A DNA stretch of 64,000 nt from Carposina sasakii (lineage: Eukaryota; Arthropoda; Insecta; Lepidoptera; Carposinidae). This document shows positions 48,801-60,800 of the stretch, piece after piece. Position numbers and translations under genes: made by a program. The stretch spans positions 9,238,001-9,302,000 of the forward strand of contig CP053169.1 in assembly GCA_014607495.2 (NCBI GenBank). Reading direction: 5' to 3'. The notes under the pieces are model-generated. The model was not told where the DNA came from and did not search any database. It worked only from the letters and a program-made list of their open reading frames with translations. Each line of letters begins with the position of its first letter. Positions within the stretch are counted from its first letter, which is position 1.

Positions 48801-51800
48801 ATTACGTGTGCACAACCACAGTGTAGGAGAATATGGTGGTATCTGTACCTTTCTTAACATACAAAACGTGTATGTTAGGCTTTTACAGATTCCTGGAGAG
48901 CAATCGCGCTAAATTAGCAAAAACGGGAGATCGAGCAAAAACGGGACATCGAGCCATGTGACGTACTCTGGGGAGGGCTACGTCCAGCAGTGGACTGAAA
49001 TAGGCTGGTGACAACGACGCACTTTTTTAAATTTTAATTTCAACATCGTTTAAAAAAGAGAGGCGTAGGAAATGTCTGAAACGCTATCAAATGAACAGCC
49101 AAACTGAAGTTAAACCAAAACTAAACCATAACATAACGTTTTGGTTATGGTTTAGGTTTCGTTTTTATGTGTCCATTTGACAGCCTTCAGACATTTTGGT
49201 TGACAGTTGTAGTTTCGTTTTGCTAAATACGTTCAACAATAGCACAATAGGGATGTTTACTGTGGTTGAATTTTAATTACATTTTATGCTTATCAGAATA
49301 AATCATCAAAATCATATCTATCTGTAAAATTATAATTTAATTAAGTGTCCAAATGAGGTAGTAATAAGCCTTCAAAGTTATGTGGGCAAGTCCATTTTTC
49401 AAATGTGAAATTAATTGAAAATTACTACATCATATGTTCACCTGCATCATTTACAGGAACTTTTGCTTTGTTACCATATTTATCAACGCAATATTTAAAA
49501 TAGCTGTAGAACAAAAGTTATTTTACGCGCATACAAGTTACGAAAAAGTGACGTCATAATTGTGGTAGCCGTTTGTATGAAGCGTTTTTTGGCAAGTCTA
49601 AAATTGTGATTTTGAAATCGTTATATCCCGGAAAGTTTTCACGCTAGCGAAGTTTTTCTTTCGCAAATGTTTATTTTATTTTATGATCTCTCGATATTGT
49701 CTATTGTCCTCCTGATTAGTGTATTGAGTGCCAAATAATATAAGGAGATTATAAAAGTGCACTTTAGTTAGTTCAAAAAATACAAATTAACCGACACTTA
49801 TTTTACACATTAAACTATAAAAAGAGAGCTATAATTTCACCCGATCTTACAAGAATTTTTACATAAACTCCTGCAAACTATGCAGTAAAATTTTATGTTA
49901 AATACCTAAAGTTCCTACACCGCATAATTTTACACTGTGACAAATGTTGTTCACCCAATCGGACATGGCTGCCAGTGACTTCCGGTTGTCCGACTCCATG
50001 GACGTGCTAAACGTATGACTTACCGAGACTTGCAAATTATGACGACATTTACATACAAAATAAATATTAATTGCGCGTTTGACTGGCATGGTTAGTAGAA
50101 AATACACACATAGATGTAGGAATTAAAAATGAGTTTTGGCTGTATGAGAATGAATGTTGTTTGGCTGAGAGGTTTTTAAAAAAGTAAAAATATAAGATGG
50201 CGATTAGACGATAGAACGAGCAGTGTAAAGTGTTGGTTTTTCTTGAAATAAAAGTTTGAGAACTAAATATTCTTCGTTTACTCATCACCCGGTCCCACAT
50301 AGATATAACAAACACGGCTGTGTTCCCAAAAAATGGAATAGCCAAAACTGCAGAATCGCGAATGGCCACCATTAGCATAGCGGGAATAGTAAAAGATCAG
50401 TGACGATGCCTACTAATTGGTTGGCTGCTTTACACTAACGCGTCGAGTTAAATTGCAAACCCACACTCAGTTGGACGTTGGATTTTAAAAGAATTTATTC
50501 AGGGAAAACCTTAAAATACGTACAGGAACAAAGACTAAGACAAGAATTGAGCAATTGATATCAAAAAACCTATTAGCTAAATTTACCCACTGAGCAATGA
50601 AACTGCAAGCCCACTGCACGTCAACGTGCAGTTTTATCGCAGTTGGTGTGCAGTTACACGGCACGTTACGTGCAGTTGGCTAGCAGTTTTATTACGGTCG
50701 TGCCAACTGCATTAAAACTGCATCGGAACTGCATATTTGCAAACTTGCAGTTGAATTACAGTTCGTGAGTCTTACAAAAACACTTACAAAAAGTTCCAAC
50801 AGTATACAAAGGTATTTGAATAAGTTTCTATTTAAACGAGGCGTATGCTAAACGCTGCTGTGGGATGTCATTTGCGATCCTGCTATTCTGGCTACCCACA
50901 CAGCTGTGTGTGTATGTTAGTATGTCTATTCTTTTAAAAGCCTTAAAAGGTGTACTTATAAGCCGGATGAGTGTACGAGATGTATTTGTACCATATAATA
51001 TGCTAATGCGTGTTTTGTCCGCCATGTTGTTATCGTTTGCGTATTATTTACAAAGTTACTATTTACATTTGATAAGGACAATTATATCTTTATCTCTTCG
51101 CTGTTTCATTCTGTTCACGCCCTAGACTAAAGAAGTTTATAGGTACTAGCTATATATTCTGATATTACTAGTATTTACACTATTAATTATACCATAATAA
51201 TTATTTTGTAGGCGATGGGCTGACCACCTGTAAGTGCTAACCGAACTTGTAGTACATCTGAACTATACCCTCAAAATTGGTCAGAAGTGGCACCATGTCG
51301 GTTAACGTTCTATCGGCCCTTGGCGCTCTGCCTACCCCGTAAGGGATAAAGGCGTGATTATATGTATGTATTTATTATACCATAATTTAAAACTTAAATC
51401 ATACCTACATAAAATAAAAATGTAATGGATCGCTGTCTGTACATGGAAGATTTATGAGAAAAAATATTATAGGTGACCTTTATCAACGCAATAGTACCCA
51501 AAAGAATGATTTTTTGAATTTTTGTCTGTCGGTTTATCTGTGCGTTTGTGCACACTAATCTCAGAAACGGCTGAACCGATTTCGATGCAGTTTACCTACA
51601 ATAATATATTGTGACAGTCCACTAGTACTATAATACAGACTAGAAATATGAATTACTATAGTGTGCACAAATTTTTGCATAGTGATAGATGTTCTTAAAT
51701 ATTATATGACTTACAATAATATAACTATTCTTACAAGGAAAAAATGGTTTAAGTCATCATTCCTTCCTCGTCATCATATGCATGTCGTACAATCTATACA

Positions 51801-54800
51801 TATAATAAAAATGTAACGTATCGCTGTCTGTACACGGAGGATATATCAGAAAAAATATTATAGGAGACCTTTATCAACGCAATAGGACCCAAAACGTTGA
51901 TTTTTGGAATTTTTGTCTGTTTGTCGGTTTGTCTGTGCGTTTGTGCACGCTAATCTCAGCAACGGCTGAACCGGAATATATTGTGACAGGTCCCACTTAA
52001 CATATAGGCTACTTTTTATCCCGGGAAAATGTTTTTATCCCGGATAATTTCGACATTTTGTTTTTTCTGTAGCCCACGCGAACGGAGTCGCGGGCGTCCA
52101 CTAGTTAAAAATAAATCAACGATTTAAATTAAGTTTTAAAAACACAAATAATGCAAATAGTACGTGGGAACTTCACAATACAGTTCAACCAGCCCCTTTT
52201 CACCATCGGAATACTAGACGCAGACTAGCGTATCACCCTTATGTTGTTGATATCCCACCCATCCGCACCAAACTTCCTGCCGATCTATTTCCCGAGCACT
52301 ACAACACAACATTGGTCTCTTCAAAGCTAGACTGAATAGGCACTTTCTAGGCAAACATGTACCACCTTAGGGCGCATCTTGCTTAACATCAGGCACGATG
52401 GCGGCCAAATTTTGCCTATCTAATTGTGAAAAAAAAAAACATTATTTAAGCTAAGCAATATTATCTTACTTTGACAGATATATGGGTACATAAAAACTAC
52501 AGAAAAAACAAAATGTCGAAATTATCCGGGATAAAAACATTTTCCCGGGATAAAATGTAGCCTGTATGTTAACTGAAAACTGCATCGAAATCGGTTCAGC
52601 CGTTTCAGAGATTGTCTAATAATCTATTATTAGACAAAAATTCTAAAAATCATTCTTTTGGGTACTATTGCGTTGAAAGGTCTATATAATATTTTTGCTT
52701 ATATATCTTCCATCCATTTATAGACAGCGATCCGATACATTTTATTACATGTATACAATAGATAGAAGAAGATGAAGGTCAATCGGATGTAAGTGGAGAC
52801 ATAAAATTAATTTTATAATTATTAATTAAGTTCATTTATTAATTAAATACAACATCCCACAAAACTGCTTGCGCCGTTTGTAGGATCCAAGAGTAAATAC
52901 TAAAGTTATTTATATACATATAATAACATATTATATATGTATGTACTAATAATATGCAATGTAATTTATTACTTCAGTTAGTTTACCGCGTCGACTCTAG
53001 CGCCGTCAAATAAGGTTGTAACACTATCATATCGATGCGTCGCCTAATTTCGCTCATTTTTTGTCGACATCAGATGTGCAGACAAGAGTACAATATAATC
53101 AGGCCGTTATAAAGTGAGCTAGATAAGGACAGCAGTTTCCTAATGAATCGACGACAGGCCGCCGAGTGATAAGGGCTAGGGACGTGCGTGAATGTCGATG
53201 TCGATAGTGATTCATGTTTATGAGTTATGACTTATGAAATATGCCTATATTTATTTTACTTACTACTATTAAATGTTTGGTACTCGCAATATTATGAAAA
53301 AATAGAAAATAAACGAGGTAAATATTTTACAGCTATCATATATGTAGGTAGTTAGGTACACACAATCCTCAAATGAAGTGGCGGTACGCTTACCCCACAC
53401 CACGTGGGACTTAATAAACTGAACAATATTTTTGATACTCTATTTTATAGCGGTGAAAACAAAAGTCCTTATGTAGGTAAGTACATAATATTTTTTTAAC
53501 GATAAACCTGCACCCGTAGCATGAACTTGATGAGAGCAAGATGTCTCACACTTACGCGACAAATTCATAGAGCTTTGTAATAACACTAATAACTAGATAT
53601 GTAAGTGTATGTACTTCACGTGTAAAAAGGGATTGCAAAGCACTTCTTTCAGGGCAAATTAATTCAGTCTTAGCTTGAGAACGTGTGTCTATTCTAATGC
53701 TCAACTCCGTTTTTACAGGCAAAATACATAACACCTTACTTTGTCTAGTTATTATAAGCTCTGTGAATTTGACGTTTATATGTGAGATACCTCGCTCTCA
53801 CCAAATTCATGGTATGGGCGCTGGTAGTTCCACGACCATCAGGTAACCACTAACTTCACATACCTACTAAATAAAAGTTATATACTAGCCTAGATAGATA
53901 ACGTATTTTATGAAACCTACTCGTATTGACGAAATTTTCTACGCATTTTATCGACAAAACTGTTTAATAATATCTGTATTTCACAACACTACATTACTAA
54001 TATTGTGAATATACATGTCGACCAGTTGTCGCTTAGAATTGTGTGTGTAATGATTTTATTACATTTTCCCTATATTGGTGTTATTAGTAATATATTTAAA
54101 CATTTAAATGGTGAGGTGAAGTGTGCAAAAATGGGGCGGAGTGGGGCTTCTTTTGTGAAAGTAGTAAAATAGAGTGAAATGAATTTTCTTAAACTAAAAA
54201 GGGGGAAGACGTGGTTTAGAGAGGTAATTATTAATATTAAGCGTGGATAAATAAATCGGATTAGGTTAGGATGTGTGATGTGATGATTGAAATAGGTTGG
54301 TGTCAATAATACCTTTGCAAGTCATATCATAAGCGGGATAGATATGTTGTTAAGAGTTCTGTTCAAATAAAGCTCTTTTATTGGGCGTATACAGGGTGTA
54401 ACAGAAAGAGAATGTTAAGCGAAATGCTATGAAAATGCTCACTGCAGAGATTTGATATCACAATATGTTTATTTTTCCAGACAGTATAGAGAATTCCTAA
54501 ACAATTCAGAACGCCATCTTGAAACATAACTAATTATATGTGATTTCGTGTCTATAATTTTGGGGATAGGTTTTCGTTTCGGTAGCATTTCGTTTAACAT
54601 ACCCTTTCTGTTTACACCCTGTATAAGACGAGATTTATCACTAATTGTGGCTCATAGGCCGAACGTTTAACAAAATGTGGTGTTCAATTGGTCAGTTCTT
54701 AAACTGTTTTTTATTTTGCTTTATGAGTCAGATATCGGCCATTTCTCTATATCTATTGTTACGCTCTTCCGTTGCGGTTGTAAAGCCTCGAAAAATTACG

Positions 54801-57800
54801 TACTTATACTTCTTTTACTCTTTATACTTATTGTCTCTATGTCTCAGCTCAACTAAATTAAAAATAGTTCTACTTGTCCCTTTCTATCTCAGCCATTTAC
54901 ATTAAGAATTAAGAGAGACATGCATAACTTTAATGTTTGGATTCAGAATCGACCACATTTTCTCTCTTTTTTAGTTTAGTTTTAGTGACTTCCTATTGGT
55001 ATAGTATTTCTATTCGTATTTAAATGTAAAGATAAAAATTTTGAATCTGTGTGACTTTCACGACTAAGACGAACCTAGTCTCAAGCTCAAATACGTCAAG
55101 CTGTTAAGGCTCTAGAGCAGGGGTTCCCAATTTTTTTTCACTCATAGTCCCCTTTTAAAATTTAACTGTTTCTGGTGGACCCCCTACAGGCCTACACGAC
55201 ATACAAACTAATGTAAACACGCCAACATAGACCCCCATCGAGTCACCTGTGGACCCCTGGATGTCCACCTGGACCACTTTGGGAACCACTGCTCTAGAGC
55301 GTGCCAAAAAAATCGATACACTCGAAACACATAACCCCTTTCGCAGTCGAGAAATAATGACACACATCGATACATATACAAACGGCTGTGATCCCGAACT
55401 GAGGTAGCCAGAATTGCAGGATCGTAAAAGAGTTCCTATAGCCACGTTTAGTATAGCGGGATCAGATGTTCATGATCAGTGACAAGTTGCTAGCTTATCG
55501 CCTGAGAGAATGCCTGAATTCCTAGTCCTTAAAAAATATGATGCACCCGCTTCTATTCCGTAGTTCCATTGTTGATGAGTCCCACTAAACACCAGTTTCT
55601 CATTTCCAGGACGACGTCCAAAGTCTGCTCATCAGCAACTCGGCTCGACAGCACTACGACAGGCTACACGATGCCAGCCCGGTCGCGGAGAAATCCATGC
55701 TGGATCTGGAGAAATCCTACATCAAAAGCTCTGGTTCTGACAAGTCATCTTTGAGCAGGAGTAGGATATTTGGTAAGGAGTTACATTGAATCCAAATCAG
55801 CATCCATATAATCATTTAGGTACTGAAACTTTTATCGTACATAGGCACATACTCATTCATTGAAAAATTTATTGTCAAAGGAAAGAAGTACATCTCTCAA
55901 CCGAGTGCTTTCGAGGGAACTTTAGCATTTAGAATACGAAATTAAATAATAGGTATTGAGCTTAGATAAATACCTACTTCTTGTTGATTTTTGATGATGG
56001 ATATTTTAAGTTATTGAAAGATCAATATGGTAATCATGTAATTTATATGCGTAGGTACTTGAACTTTGACAAGCGCCCACTCGCTTGCTATCTTGCTCAT
56101 TTCATGATAGCAAATAAAAGGATGTCCTTGATGATGTAAAAAAGTCTAGACTGAGCTGTAATCTCATAATCGATATTATAAAAGTTGTAAATGCAAAAAC
56201 TTTAGGTGCTATCATTTGTCATATCTTTTCAGGCTCTACAGAGAACGTGTTTGGAGCCAAAAGACCGACCCACCTCAACCTTCCAGCCTCATCATCCGGG
56301 GACAGTCTGGACGTGGAGTTCAGGGACAATAGGAGGATCACACCAGCTCACCTGCGGAATGGCAGAGCCAGGTCCGCAATAGCAACAAAATCGCCTGTCC
56401 CTCCTCCGAGAATACACCTGCAACCTTCTATAGAGGTAAGAGTCCACTGGAGTCCAAAGTTATTTAAAGACTCATGTTCCATCAGGTCATAAGCCTGTCC
56501 CATCACAAAATCTGCAGATTTTAAGAAGAAAACTTATTTACGACTAGCGTCCATTGTTGGCTTTGTGAACTTTTTTGGCCCAAGAGTTACGAGTATTCTG
56601 ATGTATATGTACATTACATAACCGCCATGTTTCATCAAAATCCGTCCGGTAGTTTTTGTGTGAAACTTTACCACACATCCGTTCTTACTAACTTTCACAT
56701 CTATCAAAACATATAAAATGCCTCGTCCTGAATGACTAACGGATCAACGCTCAGCCAAAACCGCTGATTGAAATTTTAGAAGGTGTAGTATTAGATAGGT
56801 ATACTTTGTACGACGTAGTCGCTTTTCTAACTTTCTAACTCAAAATTGTTTGCTTCCAGGCCTCAGTAGTTTTCGAGACTCCCCTAAAACGTACAAAGTA
56901 CTTTGAGAGCGGCAAGAAAAGCAAAAAGAACTGGACAGAATGCTACATGATCCTCACACACACGGCCCTGGTCTTCTATAAGGATTACAGGACTTACCAA
57001 GCTTCGGTGAGTTCCATAAAATCATAAACATTAAGTAGGTTATGCTTATACTTAGGAGAGTACTCATATAGGTCAAGTATGTTTAGAATATCATAATCTT
57101 TCTTAGGATCTTGCGTGCCACTATTGGGTACGGGACCCGCCCTTATGGCCTTATTATTCCATACAAAATGTAACTTTACAAATCGAACCAATGTTTAGTT
57201 TTGTTTCTTCTTCTTTTGTTAATATGTTACTTAGTTTTGACTGTGTCGCTGGGAGCTTTCTTGCTATTTCTTCTTCCAAGCAATGACACTTCTATGAAAT
57301 AGTGTAACAGTAATAGTAAAATCATGCGGTGTGTCAGACCTAATGTTGGTTTTGCCATAAAGGAGAACTGTCTAGCAGTTCTCCTGAATTTCGTCTTTAG
57401 GCGACCTTAACTCTTATTAACTCTACGTTGGTTGCTATTAAGCCCGGAATCGCCAACTTATGCCTGACAGACCGTAACAAATCGAACCGAACAAATGGGG
57501 TGGTGACCGTTGCCAAAGCAAAAGCTTTGCGATTTATTTTTTAAGTTGTTTACATTCACTTCCTTTTTTTTTGTTAGGTAGCGGTTTCATTTTGGGGTGC
57601 GAACATAGAAAGTAACATATAAAAAGACCATCGACAAACAAGTTGTTAATGCTTTCATGTCTAATAAATGATTTTGAATTTGAATTTCATAAAAATTATG
57701 TCATTTTGTTATTTTGTGTAGAATATACTCAACTATACTTTTCAACTTGTACATCTCAATAAAATTGGTCAAAAGTGACACCATGTGGTTCTATCGGCCC

Positions 57801-60800
57801 TTGGTGCTCTGCCTACCCCGTAAGGGATAAAGGCGTGATTATACAGGATGATTTTTGGTCGTCAACGTTCCCGAAAACTACGGAATCTCCTCATCATCAC
57901 GATCATTTTTCTCCATGGAAGCATACCTGGGAAGTGTCTGGTTTCCAAAATATTAGGGTCCAAAGTTGAGTAAATAGACTGCGTTTTTCTGCATAAATGC
58001 ACATAGACGCGCGTAGCAGGATTTTTTCACGAAAAATAATTAATATCTGTCTATAAAAAAACTAACATAAACACTAGACACTATAAATTTCGCACGATTT
58101 TAAAAATTAAAAAAAAAAAATTCCTAGCCATAAACTTACTTTATTTCATGTATAGTACGGTTAAAGGTGGCCACAAAAAAACACCCTGTATGTATGTATG
58201 TAATATACTCAATCTTAACATCCATGTAATATTTGTGAATCCTACGATACAGCCTAGGTTCTCCTAGTGTAGGATTCGCAGTACCTAAATACAGAATATT
58301 GTCGAATGTACATATTTCTGTTAATAGACTTTTTTACTCACTTTACGTTTGCTTTACCTTTATTAAATAAATTGGTCTTTTCGAAATTCACTTCATTACT
58401 ATAATAACGACCCTTTCTTCAACACCACACCATGTTATTAACTAGCACATATAACATATAACGCAGGTTATATTCCAGAAGGTGCAGAAGCCCCCGGGTG
58501 CTCCCGCCAGCCCGAATGCCCCCCGCGCTGAACTGGTCTTGCCCCTGCGCAACGCTCATGTCGTGCGGTGCTTACAGATGCATACAAAAAGGTAAGGACC
58601 TTCATCATCAATCTCAGTCATGAGAAGTCCACTGCTGAACATAGGCAGCTAACAACCTCTACTACGACCGGTCGGAAACGGCCTGCATCCAACCGATGCC
58701 CGCGACCTTGGCTATGTCGTCCGCCCATCTCGCGGGTGAACCTTAAGGACTTTCAATTTGGCTGAATTTATATTTTGTACGAATTTTCTAAAATTGTTAT
58801 TTACACCTGAGGAAGTTTGGCGTCACGCTGGCCGTAAAAACAAACGCCAAATCCTTGGAAATATGAGTTTCGAAGGAAACCATACGTCGACCTTGTAAAT
58901 AATGGGACAGTGAAGTAGAAGGCATTTATTCCGAACTTCTTGAACCCTGTTTTATAGCCGAAGTGTTGGAGACAAAGGTTATAATATGGATGTCATTTGA
59001 CAGGTTCACGAAGTCTGTGCTGCTGACAGTTGGCTACGATCAGTACCTGCTGCAGGATGACAGCGAGGATGGAGCCAGGCGGCTACTGATGCTGATACAG
59101 AATACCATCTTCAAACTGGTAATGTTCACTTTCATATTACAGCATACACAGTAAAAATTGGTCCATTACATCTTCTGTCATTTTATGTTTTTTAAAACCA
59201 CTTGACCTAAAGTTCAGACGTGTATTACGAAGAAATTCGTGTGATGACCCTTCACTATTCATCTCGGTCGTTGGTGCACGAATGTGTATATTATTCATCT
59301 GAGCGCGGATGTCTTGCTATCTCTGTCGTATGTCAGTCGTAAGCGCCTTTGAGAGTTTCCACCCCATCGACTATGTGAGTGAGGGAATACAGAGTGCACC
59401 TGTGTTTGCGCAAATTAATATAGTGAACTATAATACTAATCTCCGCAGTTGGTGGTCTCTACTGAGATTTGCCGCCATGACTGAAATTCGGTCCGAGACA
59501 TTATTATGTGTGAGAGATAATAAAGATAGGTCTTGTACGAAACTTTCCGTACCTTACGACTGTACTATAGGTACTTACTTGATGCTCTCGATCTTTATTT
59601 TGGTGTTTATATTTAGTTTCTTGACCTGCAGGGTCCCCCCTTACCTGAAGACGTTCGCTCTGCCCTCCACTCGCAAAGTAGCAGCACGGATCTGGACAGC
59701 CTGGGACGGACTCCACCTACCTCAAGACGGACTAAGAATACCAAACAGAAAGGTTTGTAACTATTTGGAAAGTGACTTTGAACGATTTGGCCGAATCTAC
59801 GTGGTAGGTGGCACGTTATGTGTTGACATTACGTCGACTACTTGTAATGGGTACCTAGGTAATATGTGCCTATAAGAATCAACCACAGTTTAGGAAACAC
59901 AATTTTTTTAAAAACTGTTCTTTATGCCCTATTTTGGACTTTAGGATGAGACACGTCGTGTTTCCTATGGTATATTAGAGTTTTATAAAATGTAGTAAGA
60001 AATGAGTCATTTTATTCTATTGATAAGTTCAATAATGGTGTGTATGGTTAGGCATAATAACTCAAGGAAAATAACAATTATTCCGAAATATCTATAACAT
60101 GAAATGAATCATTGGCGATGAAATAGGCAACACTTCACTAGTGTTTAACTAACCACACAACCGTTATACTTCTAGTTACTGAGTAATTTAACGATATATA
60201 CGTTTTTAAATAAATAACCTTTTGTAGTAGAAGTAATAGTGGCCAATATGTTTAGCAACGGACGTCTATCCCACGTAATATAGAAGGTTTATATTTTATG
60301 ACTCACTATTTATGCTTTAAATTCAATTTAATTTTTAAAATTATATCTCGAGGAAGCTTTTGCTCCACTTTTGTTAAGCATTGGAGAATAATAATTATAT
60401 ACGTCACTACGATCTCCAGAATAGGATCTGCATCTACCAAAAACTGAATCAGTTTAGCAAAACTGCTGATATCTCGTCTTACGTTTGTTCCCTCTTGGGC
60501 GTGCCCAATATAAACATACTATTTAAAACCCTATCAATATTGTTCATGAAATAATTATCAATACCTTATCTTTTATCAACAACGTTACTTCTATAGATAA
60601 ATTACATTATAATCAGTTTTGTGTAGTCGTTTTCAATTGCAATACGTTTGTTAATTAAACTATAGAGACTAATTATGTTTAAAACTAAATGACAATGTGC
60701 GCAGTGTACTCAATTTGTGGTGATTCGGTTATTTTTAGGAATGTTTCTGATAATTAAAAGTTATTTGACGTAGAATGGATTACGTAGTGTATGAAGCTGC

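Larger units (their letters stand above)
48199..55609 (+). other. Intron 2 (7.4 kb)
   Basis: Contains Helitrons, MITEs, a LINE fragment and a hAT element listed below. No further exon recognised; 52800-54350 is AT-rich with nothing identified. Confidence 0.65.

Noticed and set aside
59309..59875. 188-codon plus-strand frame
   Set aside because: It runs through a SINE family J copy and then through exon 8 in the wrong frame. Exon 8 proper is set by phase and by the QSSSTDL linker.
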